A stretch of 33,583 nucleotides of DNA from positions 1-33,583 of the forward strand of contig DAIRCS010000028.1 of the NCBI GenBank assembly GCA_036796555.1, given 5' to 3'. Positions 22,156 through 29,948 of the stretch are shown here, piece after piece. This stretch comes from JAJXWB01 sp036796555 (GTDB lineage: Bacteria > Pseudomonadota > Alphaproteobacteria > Rhizobiales > Beijerinckiaceae). Each line of letters starts with the position of its first letter. Position 1 is the stretch's first letter. The notes below the pieces were generated by a model that saw only the letters and a program-made list of their open reading frames with translations, ran no database searches and was not told where the DNA came from. The position numbers and the translations under genes are program-made.

Positions 22156-22869
22156 ATGCGTCCTTCCAAACGCGCCGCCGACGAAATGCGCGCCGTCTCG
22201 CTCGAACGCAACGTGGCGCGCTACGCCGAAGGCTCGTGCCTGGTGAAGTTCGGCAATACGCATGTGCTGTGCACCGCCTCGCTCGAGGACAAGCCGCCGA
22301 TGTGGCTGCGCGGCCAGGGCCGCGGCTGGGTGACCTCCGAATACGCCATGCTGCCGCGCGCGACGCACACGCGCACGCGGCGCGAGTCCTCTTCCGGCAA
22401 GCCCTCTGGCCGCACGCAGGAAATCCAGCGGCTGATCGGCCGTTCCTTGCGCGCTGTCACCGACCTCAAAATGCTCGGCGAGCGGCAGATCACCGTGGAT
22501 TGCGACGTGCTGCAGGCCGACGGCGGCACGCGGACGGCTTCCATCACCGGCGCGTGGGTTGCGCTGCATGATTGCCTCAAGTGGATGCGGGGCCGCTCGA
22601 TCATCAAGGACATGCCGCTGAGGGACCGCGTCGCCGCCGTCTCCTGCGGCATCTACAAGGGCGCGACCGTGCTCGACCTCGACTACGACGAGGATTCGGC
22701 GGCCGAGACCGACGCCAATTTCGTGATGACCGGCAAGGGCGGCATCGTGGAAGTGCAGATGACCGCCGAGAACGAGACGTTCGACGAGGCGCAGCTCGCC
22801 GCCATGCTCGGCCTCGCCAAGACCGGCATCGCGAAACTCGCGGATTTGCAGAAGGCGGCGGTCGCCTGA
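22156..22869 (+). CDS. rph: Ribonuclease PH
   Basis: A 237-residue phosphorolytic 3' exoribonuclease of normal length. It shows GKPSGRTQEIQRLIGRSLRA with the phosphate-binding arginines, QITVDCDVLQADGGTRTASI, and the metal/active-site stretch VLDLDYDEDSAAETDANFVM. RNase PH trims the 3' ends of tRNA precursors and helps ribosomal RNA decay, using phosphate and acting as a hexamer. Its stop overlaps the start of rdgB (TGATG at 22867-22871), so the two are translated together, an arrangement shared with many alphaproteobacteria. Confidence 0.96.
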   Translation: MRPSKRAADEMRAVSLERNVARYAEGSCLVKFGNTHVLCTASLEDKPPMWLRGQGRGWVTSEYAMLPRATHTRTRRESSSGKPSGRTQEIQRLIGRSLRAVTDLKMLGERQITVDCDVLQADGGTRTASITGAWVALHDCLKWMRGRSIIKDMPLRDRVAAVSCGIYKGATVLDLDYDEDSAAETDANFVMTGKGGIVEVQMTAENETFDEAQLAAMLGLAKTGIAKLADLQKAAVA

Positions 22870-23495
22870 TGGGCCGCAAGCTCTCCGGCAAGATCGTCAT
22901 CGCCACGCATAATGCGGGCAAGCTGCGCGAAATGCGCGAGCTGCTGGCGCCCTACGGGATCGAGGCGGTGTCGGCCGGCGAACTCGGCCTGCCCGAGCCG
23001 GAAGAGACGGCGTCCGATTTCGCCGGCAACGCGCTGATCAAGGCGCACGCGGCGGCAAAAGCAGCCAATCTGCCGGCGTTCGCGGACGATTCCGGCCTTT
23101 GTGTCGAAGCGCTCGGCGGTGCGCCCGGCATCTATTCGGCGCGCTGGGCAGGGGAGGCGAAGGATTTTTATGCGGCAATGGACAAAATTCGCCGCGAGGC
23201 GCTGGCGACGGGCGCGAAAGAGCCGTGGCGCGCCTATTTCATCTCCGCGCTCGCGCTGTGCTGGCCGGACGGGCATGTCGAGCAGTTCGAGGGCCGGGTG
23301 GACGGCGACCTGATCTTTCCGCCGCGCGGAACCGCCGGCTTCGGCTACGATCCCTGCTTCCGGCCGGACGGACACGAGCGCACCTTCGGCGAAATGACGG
23401 CCGAGGAGAAGCACGGGATTCCGGCGGATGGAAGCCGGGCGCTGAGCCATCGGGCGCGAGCGTTTCAGGCGCTGGCGCGGGGGTGTCTGGATTGA
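22869..23495 (+). CDS. rdgB: Non-canonical purine NTP pyrophosphatase (RdgB/HAM1)
   Basis: A 208-residue house-cleaning enzyme that hydrolyses ITP, dITP and XTP to monophosphates, keeping deaminated purines out of DNA and RNA. The family motifs are present in order: ATHNAGKLREM near the start, FADDSGLCVEALGGAPGIYSARW, RAYFISALAL, and GTAGFGYDPCF; the usual ATFAE-like stretch reads RTFGEMTAEEKHGI here. The chosen ATG (22869) overlaps the rph stop; longer frames continuing upstream are the shadow of rph. It is the second gene of rph-rdgB. The toxin-antitoxin pair that follows separates it from hemW, its usual next neighbour in the order. Confidence 0.95.
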   Translation: MGRKLSGKIVIATHNAGKLREMRELLAPYGIEAVSAGELGLPEPEETASDFAGNALIKAHAAAKAANLPAFADDSGLCVEALGGAPGIYSARWAGEAKDFYAAMDKIRREALATGAKEPWRAYFISALALCWPDGHVEQFEGRVDGDLIFPPRGTAGFGYDPCFRPDGHERTFGEMTAEEKHGIPADGSRALSHRARAFQALARGCLD

Positions 23496-23526
23496 AAGTG
23501 GACCGGCGTGGGTAACGCGACTACAT

Positions 23527-23545
23527 TGTGTTCATAACGAACACA
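23527..23545. promoter_or_regulatory. Toxin-antitoxin operator palindrome
   Basis: TGTGTTC-ATAAC-GAACACA is a perfect 7-bp inverted repeat with a 5-nt spacer, 12 bp before the antitoxin ATG. Ribbon-helix-helix antitoxins bind such short palindromes over their own promoter, so this is the likely autoregulatory site. Confidence 0.6.
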
Positions 23546-23557
23546 CGAGAGCGCCTC

Positions 23558-23845
23558 ATGCCTGCCAAGGCCGACACGTTTTCGGTCCGTCTGCCCGAAG
23601 AAACGCGACAGAAGGTCGATGAAATCGCGCATCGGCTGCGGCGCAGCCGTTCGTTCATCGTCAAGGAGGCGGTCGAGCAATACGTGCGCGATCAGGGCCG
23701 CTACCTCGGCGAACTTGACGCCGCGTTCGCCAGCATCGAAACCGAGGGCGGGCATTCCGCCGACAGCGTCTTCCGCTGGATGCGCTCGTGGGGCACGGAC
23801 GGCGAATTGCCCGCGCCCGAGATCGACGTCCCCCCTCTGAAATAG
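23558..23845 (+). CDS. Ribbon-helix-helix antitoxin (RelB/CopG-like)
   Basis: A 95-residue protein beginning MPAKADTFSVRLPEETRQKVDEIAHRLRRSRSFIVKEAVEQYVRD, a ribbon-helix-helix DNA-binding domain (strand TFSVRL, then two helices). The C-terminal half is variable and should wrap the toxin. The ATG at 23558 follows GAGAG; a GTG at 23528 would start inside the operator palindrome and is unlikely. The toxin gene follows after three bases. Antitoxins of this type neutralise RelE/ParE toxins and repress their own operon. The pair interrupts the rph-rdgB-hemW series, so it was probably gained by transfer. Confidence 0.88.
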   Translation: MPAKADTFSVRLPEETRQKVDEIAHRLRRSRSFIVKEAVEQYVRDQGRYLGELDAAFASIETEGGHSADSVFRWMRSWGTDGELPAPEIDVPPLK

Positions 23846-23848
23846 GCG

Positions 23849-24163
23849 ATGCGCGCCGTATTCACGCCCGCCGCGGTCCGCGACCTCGGAGAGCTGCGCC
23901 GCTATCTCACGCCTCTGAGCCCGGAAGGCCTCGCCAGCGTCACGCGGGCGATCGAACGTCGTATTCAGGCGGCGCTCGATTTTCCGGCCAGCGGTCGCCC
24001 CTCTCCCCATCCCGAAGTCCGGGAGATCGTCGAGCCGCATTACGGCTTTCTCATCCCATACGCCGTGCGCAGCGAAAGCCTCATCGTTCTGCGTATCTAT
24101 CGGTCGGCGCGAAAGCCTCTGGACTATGAGGCGCTCGCGAGGTCCCTGCCGCGCGATCCCTGA
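23849..24163 (+). CDS. RelE/ParE family toxin
   Basis: A 104-residue protein with the RelE/ParE fold: VFTPAAVRDLGELRRYLTPLSPEGLASVTRAIERRI gives the two N-terminal helices. RPSPHPEVREIVEPHYGFLIPYAV and SLIVLRIYRSARKPLDY make the central sheet. The length is typical. ParE members poison gyrase and RelE members cut mRNA on the ribosome; from sequence the REIV...YGFLIPY...VLRIYRSARKP pattern is closer to the ParE/YoeB-like side of the superfamily, but I cannot separate them. It is three bases downstream of the antitoxin gene and 53 bp upstream of hemW. Confidence 0.88.
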   Translation: MRAVFTPAAVRDLGELRRYLTPLSPEGLASVTRAIERRIQAALDFPASGRPSPHPEVREIVEPHYGFLIPYAVRSESLIVLRIYRSARKPLDYEALARSLPRDP

Positions 24164-24216
24164 TCCGTCCCATTCCGGCACATTTCCCGACGGCCCCCTT
24201 CGTGCAATAAGGCCGC

Positions 24217-25386
24217 ATGGCCTCCAAATCACCGCCCCGAATCGATCCGGGCTTCGGCGTCTACGTCCACTGGCCGTTCTGCCTGTCGAAGTGCCCGTAT
24301 TGCGATTTCAACAGCCACGTCCGGCGCAATCCGGTCGATGAAGATCGCTATGTCGAGGCCTTCCGGGTCGAACTCGCCCATCGCGCGAAACTGACGAAAG
24401 GCCGCAAGGTCGGCTCGGTCTTCTTCGGCGGCGGCACGCCCTCGCTGATGAAGCCGCAGACGGTGGAAGCCATTTTGCAGGCGATCGCCGACAACTGGAC
24501 CATGGAGCCGAATGCCGAAATCACGCTGGAGGCCAATCCTTCGAGCGTCGAGGCCGAGCGCTTTCGCGGCTACAGGTCCGTCGGCGTCAATCGCGTGTCG
24601 CTCGGCGTGCAGGCGCTGGACGATTCCGATCTGCGCATGCTCGGCCGCCTGCACAGCGCCGCCGAGGCGATGGCCGCGCTCGACGTCGCGACGTCGGTGT
24701 TCGAGCGCGTGTCCTTCGACCTCATCTACGGCCGGCCCGCCCAGAGCATCGAGCGCTGGCGCGCGGAGCTGACGCAAGCGCTGGCGCGCGCGCCGGAGCA
24801 CATGTCGCTCTACCAGCTCACCATCGAGCCCGACACGATGTTCGAGCGGCTGGAGCGGGCGGGCAAGCTGGTCATGCCCTCGCTCGACATCCAGCGCGAT
24901 CTCTGGGACCTGACGCAGACCATGATGGCCAAGGCCGGCATGCCCGCCTACGAAATTTCCAACCACGCGCGCGAGGGCGCGCAGAGCCGGCACAATCTCG
25001 TCTACTGGCGCTATGGCGAATATGTCGGCGTGGGGCCCGGCGCGCACGGTCGGATCATGGACCGCGACGGAAGGCGCGCGCACGCCACCGAAAAGCACCC
25101 CGAAATGTGGCTCACCTGCGTCGAGACGGAGGGCCACGGCCTCGTCGAGGACGAGGCGCTGTCGATCGAGGAGCAGGGCGACGAGTTCCTGCTGATGGGC
25201 CTGCGGCTGACCGAGGGCATCGACCCCGGCCGGTTCCACCTGCTGACCGGCAAGCCGCTCGCCTCCTCGCGCGTCGCGGAACTGATCGCGGACGGGCTGG
25301 TGGAATACACCCGCGAGGGGCGGCTGCGGGTGAGCGCCGAAGGTTTTCCGGTGCTGGACGCGGTGGTGGCCGATCTCGCCGCCTGA
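24217..25386 (+). CDS. hemW: Radical SAM family heme chaperone HemW
   Basis: A 389-residue protein formerly often called an oxygen-independent coproporphyrinogen oxidase. The iron-sulfur motif CLSKCPYC (Cys22, Cys26, Cys29) is followed by the CDFN segment. SAM-binding motifs are FFGGGTPSLM, ITLEANPSS, RVSLGVQALDDSDLRMLGRLHS and SFDLIYGRP. The C-terminal HemW domain carries EISNHAREGAQSRHNLVYWRYGEYVGVGPGAHGR. HemW has the CxxxCxxC motif but lacks the extra N-terminal residues of true HemN, and works as a heme-trafficking protein. It is normally near rdgB and rph, as here. Confidence 0.94.
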   Translation: MASKSPPRIDPGFGVYVHWPFCLSKCPYCDFNSHVRRNPVDEDRYVEAFRVELAHRAKLTKGRKVGSVFFGGGTPSLMKPQTVEAILQAIADNWTMEPNAEITLEANPSSVEAERFRGYRSVGVNRVSLGVQALDDSDLRMLGRLHSAAEAMAALDVATSVFERVSFDLIYGRPAQSIERWRAELTQALARAPEHMSLYQLTIEPDTMFERLERAGKLVMPSLDIQRDLWDLTQTMMAKAGMPAYEISNHAREGAQSRHNLVYWRYGEYVGVGPGAHGRIMDRDGRRAHATEKHPEMWLTCVETEGHGLVEDEALSIEEQGDEFLLMGLRLTEGIDPGRFHLLTGKPLASSRVAELIADGLVEYTREGRLRVSAEGFPVLDAVVADLAA

Positions 25387-25446
25387 GACGGCGGCGCGAT
25401 CAACTGTCCGTGAACCCCGAACTTCAGCCGCTTTTCATCCGTAAAC

Positions 25447-25474
25447 GAGTCGGCAACCAAGCTGGAGCCGACTC
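25447..25474 (+). promoter_or_regulatory. Hairpin enclosing the ribosome-binding site of a small ORF
   Basis: GAGTCGGC (25447-25454) pairs perfectly with GCCGACTC (25467-25474) around a 12-nt loop that contains most of the GGAG (25464-25467). The 3' arm ends directly before the ATG at 25475. In RNA this 8-bp stem would hold the start site of the small ORF, so folding could limit its translation. Confidence 0.55.
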
Positions 25475-25651
25475 ATGAAGCGCGCCTATTCAGCCGATCC
25501 GATCGTTCTCGCCGAACTCGCCGCCGTTCTCCGCGCCATCGCGACCGAGCGGCGCCAGTCCCGCCGCATGCTGCGCTGCATGGCGAGCGCCTACGAGGCG
25601 CAAGCCGCCGCGCTCATGCCCGACGCGCGGGCGCCGCAAAGCCATTATTGA
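25475..25651 (+). CDS. Small hypothetical protein, 58 residues
   Basis: A short reading frame MKRAYSADPIVLAELAAVLR... ending PQSHY. It is rich in Ala and Arg, with a central Arg-rich, probably helical stretch (RAIATERRQSRRMLRCMASAYEAQAAAL). Third codon positions are almost all G or C, like the real genes around it, and GGAG lies 7 bp before the ATG. It lies in the otherwise empty gap between hemW and the convergent lipoprotein gene, ending eight bases before that gene. I do not recognise the family; the amphipathic helix and basic character suggest a partner-binding or nucleic-acid-binding role at most. Real-gene status is probable, not certain. Confidence 0.5.
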   Translation: MKRAYSADPIVLAELAAVLRAIATERRQSRRMLRCMASAYEAQAAALMPDARAPQSHY

Positions 25652-25658
25652 GCGAAGG

Positions 25659-26879
25659 TCAGGTCGGCGCGCCGGCAAAGCTGCGCGGCGCAGGGCTGAT
25701 GACGGTGGTCGTGCCCGAACCGATCTGCAAGACCGACAGGCCGCGCTCGTTCAGGCCGTCCGGCTTGAAGCGGAAGACGCCGTCGGCGCCGTTGAAACCC
25801 GACGGATTGGTCAGCACGCTGTCCGAGAACCGGGCCGGGCCGGCCGAGCGCGACAGCGCGATGGCGAGCGTCGTCGCGTCATAGGCGAGCGTGGCGATAC
25901 GGGTCGGATCGGAATTGTATTTGGTGCGATAGCGCGCCGCGAAGGCGTTGAAGCCGGCGTTTTCCGGCGCGGCGAACCAGGCGCCCTGCAGGAAGGGCAC
26001 GTTGAGCGCGCGGGCGTCGTTCCACAGGCCGGTGCCCAGCACCTGAACCTTCTTCGGATCGACGCCGGCCGCCGCCAGTTGCCGGCCGATCGCGCCCATG
26101 GCCTCCGCCTGATCGGGGATGAACAAAGCGTCGATCTGGCCCGCGACCTGGGCGATGCGCTTCACCGCGTCGCCGGCGCCGCCGGGGCGGTAGCGCTCGA
26201 CCGCCATCACCCGCATGCCGTCGCGGGCGGCCGCCGATTGCACGGCGCCGGTCGCGACATTGCCATAGTCGCTTTCGGGCGCCAGCACCGCGATGGATTT
26301 CTTGCCCTTCTGCGCGGCGAAGTCGACGATGCGGTCGACATAGCTCTCGACGAGGAAGGAGAGCAGATAGACGCCGCGCGACGCCACGGACGCGTCGGTC
26401 GAAAAGGCGATGAGCGGCTTGTTGGCGGCGCGGGCGACGCGCCCGGCCTCGCGCACGCTGGCCGCGAACAGCGGGCCGATGATGAGGTCGGCGCCTTCGT
26501 TGACGGCGGCCTGCGCCGCATCGCGCGCGCCGTCAGCCGAGCCGTGGTCGTCCTTGACCAGAACCGTGATGTCGTTGGCGCCGGCTTCGGCCACGGCGAG
26601 ATCGACGGCGTTGCGCAGCGAGGCGCCGACAACGCTGGCGCCCGATCCTTGCGTCAGCGGCGCGATTAGCGCGACGCGCACGGGGCCGGTTCCGATCGTG
26701 TCGCCGGTCGGCGCGGCGGGCGTTCCCGGCGCAGGCGTGGGCGTCGGCGGCGGGGGCAGATCGGCGCGGGGCCCGAGGGTCGGGCCGCAGCCCGCCAGCG
26801 CGAGGGCGAGACCGCATGCGGCGACGATTTTCAGCCGCGTTCGCGCATTCGCAGCCTGATCGTTCGAAAACAGCCTCAC
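25659..26879 (-). CDS. Penicillin-binding protein activator (LpoA/LppC-like lipoprotein)
   Basis: A 406-residue lipoprotein. The GTG at 26879 follows GGAGGG; a longer frame to 26954 lacks a ribosome site. The signal peptide ends in the lipobox LAGC with the lipidated Cys30, followed by a proline-rich linker (PPPPTPTPAPG). The body is a type I periplasmic-binding fold from about residue 65: VRVALIAPLTQGSGASVVGASLRNAVDLAV, ADLIIGPLFAASVREAGRVA, KSIAVLAPESDYGN, TLAYDATTLAIAL. This is the fold of the LpoA C-terminal domain, which activates the peptidoglycan synthase PBP1A at the outer membrane. It is divergent from rsmI, and the lppC-rsmI-yraN set is conserved widely in Proteobacteria. Confidence 0.88.
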   Translation of the reverse strand: MRLFSNDQAANARTRLKIVAACGLALALAGCGPTLGPRADLPPPPTPTPAPGTPAAPTGDTIGTGPVRVALIAPLTQGSGASVVGASLRNAVDLAVAEAGANDITVLVKDDHGSADGARDAAQAAVNEGADLIIGPLFAASVREAGRVARAANKPLIAFSTDASVASRGVYLLSFLVESYVDRIVDFAAQKGKKSIAVLAPESDYGNVATGAVQSAAARDGMRVMAVERYRPGGAGDAVKRIAQVAGQIDALFIPDQAEAMGAIGRQLAAAGVDPKKVQVLGTGLWNDARALNVPFLQGAWFAAPENAGFNAFAARYRTKYNSDPTRIATLAYDATTLAIALSRSAGPARFSDSVLTNPSGFNGADGVFRFKPDGLNERGLSVLQIGSGTTTVISPAPRSFAGAPT

Positions 26880-26997
26880 GTCACCCTCCAGCCGCGCGCG
26901 GAAACGCCGCTTTATCCTTAACGGTCGAAAGCCATAAAGATACGCCGTTTGCAACCCTTGGTTAATATCGGGACGAATGCGGCTGAATTCGCTACGC

Positions 26998-27026
26998 TTG
27001 CGGGATACAGCGGATCGTTCTACATA
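26998..27026 (+). promoter_or_regulatory. Candidate promoter for rsmI-yraN
   Basis: TTGCGG (26998-27003) and TACATA (27021-27026) are 17 bp apart and end 35 bp before the GTG start of rsmI. The region 26880-27061 between the divergent lppC-like and rsmI genes is the most AT-rich intergenic stretch nearby; I see no operator palindrome in it. Confidence 0.35.
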
Positions 27027-27061
27027 AAGAACTTCTGGAATGAAATAACGAACGAGCGAAC

Positions 27062-27994
27062 GTGATCGGGGACCGGGAGCAGAGGCAGGGCGAAAAAGTC
27101 CGGGAAACGCGGACCTTCACCGCGTTCGGCCTGCGCGCCGAGGCCGAGCGCATCGCCCCGGGCCTGCATGTGGTGGCGACGCCGATCGGCAATCTGCGCG
27201 ACATATCGCTGCGCGCGCTCGCCACGCTGGCGGCGGCCGATGCGGTCGTCGCCGAGGATACCCGCGTCACCAAGATTCTGCTCGCCCATTACGGCATAGC
27301 GACGCCGCTCGTCGCCTATCACGAGCACAACGCCCATGTGATGCGCCCGCAATTGCTGGCGCGGCTTTCGGGCGGCGCGGCGCTGGCGCTGGTGTCGGAC
27401 GCCGGCACGCCGCTCGTCTCCGATCCCGGCTTCAAGCTGGTCGCCGATGCTCTCGAGGCAGGCGTTCCGGTCACATCCGTCCCCGGCGCTTCCGCGGTGC
27501 TGGCGGCGCTGGTGGTGGCGGGCCTGCCGACCGACCGCTTCTTCTTCGAAGGCTTCTTGCCGCCGAAAAGCGCGGCGCGGCGCGCGCGGCTCGCGGAACT
27601 GGCGGCGGTGCCCGGCACGCTCGTCTTTTTCGAATCGGCGCGGCGCGTCGGCGAAACGCTCGCCGATTGCGCCGCCGTGCTCGGCGCGCGCGAGGCCGCC
27701 GTGGCGCGGGAGCTCACCAAGCATTTCGAGAGCGTGCGCCGCGGGCCGCTGCCCGATCTCGCGCGCGAGATCGGCGAAGGCGAGCCGCTACGCGGCGAGA
27801 TCGTGCTGCTGATCGGCCCGCCCGTCGAAGGCGCGGCGGAAATCAGCGAAGCCTCGCTCGACGACAGGCTGCGCACGGCGATGAAGGCGAATTCGGTGAA
27901 AGACGCCGCGGCGATCGTCGCCGGCGAGACCGGCCAGCCGCGCCGGCGCGTCTATGCCCGCGCGCTGCAACTGGCCGGCGAGCGCGACGCTTGA
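27062..27994 (+). CDS. rsmI: 16S rRNA 2'-O-methyltransferase for C1402 (RsmI)
   Basis: A 310-residue methyltransferase of the tetrapyrrole-methylase fold. It has the family motifs GLHVVATPIGNLRDISLRAL (about 34-53), VVAEDTRVTKILLAHYGI, LVSDAGTPLVSDPGFKLV, SVPGASAVLAALVVAGLPTDRFFFEGFLPP, and KSAARRARLAEL. RsmI methylates the ribose of C1402 in the 16S rRNA decoding centre using SAM. The start is a GTG at 27062, giving a basic N-terminal extension of about 30 residues before the core; the true start could be slightly later. It is divergent from the lppC-like gene and overlaps yraN by the four-base TTGA (27991-27994). Confidence 0.95.
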   Translation: MIGDREQRQGEKVRETRTFTAFGLRAEAERIAPGLHVVATPIGNLRDISLRALATLAAADAVVAEDTRVTKILLAHYGIATPLVAYHEHNAHVMRPQLLARLSGGAALALVSDAGTPLVSDPGFKLVADALEAGVPVTSVPGASAVLAALVVAGLPTDRFFFEGFLPPKSAARRARLAELAAVPGTLVFFESARRVGETLADCAAVLGAREAAVARELTKHFESVRRGPLPDLAREIGEGEPLRGEIVLLIGPPVEGAAEISEASLDDRLRTAMKANSVKDAAAIVAGETGQPRRRVYARALQLAGERDA

Positions 27995-28362
27995 GCGGTC
28001 GCGACCGCACGCAGGCCCTCGCCTTCGGGGTCAACGCCGAGACCATCGCCGCCCTTTGGCTGCGGCTGAAATTCTATCGCATCCTCGAGCGGCGCTATCG
28101 TATCCGCGAAGGAGAAATCGACATCATCGCCGCGCGCGGCGCGACAATCGCCTTCGTGGAGGTGAAGGCGCGGCCGACGATGGAGGAAGCCGTCATCTCG
28201 ATTTCCGCGCAAAAGCGCCGGCGCATGTCGCGCGCCGCGCATCACTGGCTGGCGCGGCGCCCCTGGGCGGCCAATCGCATCTTGCGCGGCGACGCCCTGT
28301 TCATCGCGCCGCGCAGCCTGCCGCGCCATGTGCCGGCGGCGATAGAACTGGATCTGGACTAG
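27991..28362 (+). CDS. yraN: YraN family protein (UPF0102), putative endonuclease-fold
   Basis: A 123-residue protein with the UPF0102 pattern. After an N-terminal helix (NAETIAALWLRLKFYRIL), the nuclease-like core reads REGEIDIIAARGATIAFVEVKAR with Glu42/Asp44 and Glu57/Lys59 in the PD-(D/E)xK arrangement. A helical tail follows. Biochemical function is not established. The start is the TTG at 27991, whose last two bases begin the rsmI stop (TTGA), a coupling typical for this gene pair. It ends convergently with pyrD; the two stop codons share the palindrome CTAG (28359-28362). Confidence 0.9.
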   Translation: MSGRDRTQALAFGVNAETIAALWLRLKFYRILERRYRIREGEIDIIAARGATIAFVEVKARPTMEEAVISISAQKRRRMSRAAHHWLARRPWAANRILRGDALFIAPRSLPRHVPAAIELDLD

Positions 28363-29435
28363 GCTGTCCTGGCCGCCCAGTCCTTGGCCTTGCGGCCGAC
28401 GACGGGCATGAGCGACCCCAGCCCCTCCTGCGCCAGCCGCCCGACCAGCCCGCGCTTGATGCGGCCGACCAGACCCACGCCTTCGAAGACGAGCGCCGAA
28501 TAGAGTTGCAGCAGCGTGGCGCCGGCCTCGACCTTGGCGAAAGCGGTTTCGGCGGAATCGATCCCGCCGACGCCGACAATGGGGAACTGACCTTCGACGC
28601 GCAGAAACGTTTGCGCCAGCATGCGCGTCGACAGGTCGAAGAGCGGACGACCCGAAAGGCCGCCCGCCTCCTTCGCATTGGCTTCGCGCAGCGTTGTGGG
28701 CCGCGAGATCGTCGTGTTGGACACGATCATGCCATCAACCCCGCGGTCGCGCGCGACGCGGACGATGTCGTCGAGATTTTCCAGGGCGAGATCGGGGGCG
28801 ATCTTGAGCAGCAGCGGTTTGCGCCCGGGCGCGGCGTCGCGAGCGTCGAGCGCGCGGGCGAGCAGATCGTCGAGCTGGGCCGCCTGCTGAAGGTCGCGCA
28901 GGCCCGGCGTGTTGGGCGAGGAAATGTTGATCGTGAAATAGGAGGCGACATCCGCGAAAACCGCGACCCCCGCCGCATAATCGGCGATGCGGTCGGCGGC
29001 TTCCTTGTTGGCGCCGACGTTCACGCCCACGACCCCGGGCCGGGCGCGCCGCGCGCGCAGCCGGCGCAGCACGGCGTCCGCGCCTTCGCTGTTGAAGCCG
29101 AAGCGGTTGACCACCCCGCGATCGGCCGGCAGGCGGAAGAGACGCGGCTTCGGATTGCCGGGTTGCGGCAGCGGCGTGATCGTGCCGACTTCCGCAAAAC
29201 CGAAGCCGAGCGCCAGCAGGGCGTCGGGAACCTCGCCGTTCTTGTCGAAACCCGCCGCCATGCCGATCGGATTCGGGAATTTCAGGCCGAAGGCCTCGAC
29301 AGCGAGCCGCGGGTCATCCGGAGCGCAACGCGGGATCGGCGCGAGCTTCAGCCCGGCGATGGTCGCCGCATGCGCCCTTTCGGCGTCGAGCGACAGGAGC
29401 ACGGGCCGCGCGAGGGAATCGAAGAGGCCGAGCAT
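28359..29435 (-). CDS. pyrD: Dihydroorotate dehydrogenase (quinone), class 2
   Basis: A 358-residue membrane-associated flavoprotein. The N-terminal helix MLGLFDSLARPVLLSLDAERAH contacts the quinone and marks class 2. FMN-binding stretches are NPIGMAAGFDKNGEV, FAEVGTITPLPQPGNPKPR and VGVGGI. The catalytic serine lies in YFTINISSPNTPGLRDLQ (Ser172-Ser173), and NRFGFNSEG is also diagnostic. The enzyme oxidises dihydroorotate to orotate in pyrimidine synthesis and passes electrons to ubiquinone. The ATG at 29435 overlaps the stop of the DUF952 gene (TGATG), so longer frames upstream are rejected. Class 2 is usual in Proteobacteria. Confidence 0.96.
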   Translation of the reverse strand: MLGLFDSLARPVLLSLDAERAHAATIAGLKLAPIPRCAPDDPRLAVEAFGLKFPNPIGMAAGFDKNGEVPDALLALGFGFAEVGTITPLPQPGNPKPRLFRLPADRGVVNRFGFNSEGADAVLRRLRARRARPGVVGVNVGANKEAADRIADYAAGVAVFADVASYFTINISSPNTPGLRDLQQAAQLDDLLARALDARDAAPGRKPLLLKIAPDLALENLDDIVRVARDRGVDGMIVSNTTISRPTTLREANAKEAGGLSGRPLFDLSTRMLAQTFLRVEGQFPIVGVGGIDSAETAFAKVEAGATLLQLYSALVFEGVGLVGRIKRGLVGRLAQEGLGSLMPVVGRKAKDWAARTA

Positions 29436-29776
29436 CAGAGCAATCCCGAAAAATCGTGGGCGCCGTCCGGCCCGAGCGGCAGCGGGCGGACCGAGACGGC
29501 CGCGCGCGGATCGAGCGTTGCGTAGAGATGCGGAAACAAGGCGCCCCCGCGCGAGGGCTCCCATTTCAGCGCGGCGCCCAATGTCTCGGCGTCGATGGCG
29601 ACGAGCAGAAGATCGCTCTGCCCGACGAAATGCTTCATCGCGGTTTCGCGGGCCTGTTCGGCGGTGGAGAAATGAATGAAGCCGTCGGCGAGATCGACCG
29701 GCGCGCCCGCAAAGACGCCGGCGACCTCGGCGGCGCGCCAGGCGGATTGCGAAATGATCTTGTAGATGAGGGTCAT
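29435..29776 (-). CDS. DUF952 domain protein
   Basis: A 113-residue protein of family DUF952. It starts MTLIYKIISQSAWRAAEVAG, and carries the conserved LADGFIHFSTAEQARETAMKHF and RGGALFPHLYATLD segments. The histidines and aspartates in DGFIHFS and FPHLY are the conserved positions and may form an active or binding site; the family is otherwise uncharacterised. Its stop overlaps the pyrD start by one base, so it is the first gene of a DUF952-pyrD pair that recurs in Hyphomicrobiales. The ATG at 29776 is chosen because the sequence similarity starts there; frames extending to 30160 are antisense to the S24 regulator gene. Confidence 0.9.
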   Translation of the reverse strand: MTLIYKIISQSAWRAAEVAGVFAGAPVDLADGFIHFSTAEQARETAMKHFVGQSDLLLVAIDAETLGAALKWEPSRGGALFPHLYATLDPRAAVSVRPLPLGPDGAHDFSGLL

Positions 29777-29873
29777 GGCGCAGCTTCTATGCGCCAGCGC
29801 GGCGGAGAGGTCGAGGAACCAGATGAATTTGGGCGTAAATTCCGCAGTCCGCATGAAACGCGGGCTTGTTTTC

Positions 29874-29905
29874 GTGACACAGGGCATGTAAAGGATAGAT
29901 ATCCT
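29874..29905 (+). promoter_or_regulatory. Promoter and operator of the S24 regulator gene
   Basis: GTGACA (29874-29879) and TAGATA (29896-29901) are 16 bp apart. The inverted repeat AGGATA-GA-TATCCT (29892-29905) overlaps the proposed -10, the expected place for autorepression. The ATG lies 43 bp further down, after GGAG. The same region is AT-rich compared with its surroundings. Confidence 0.5.
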
Positions 29906-29948
29906 AACATTTTTCATCGAACGCGCCGCGCAAAGCCCGGAGATTCCG

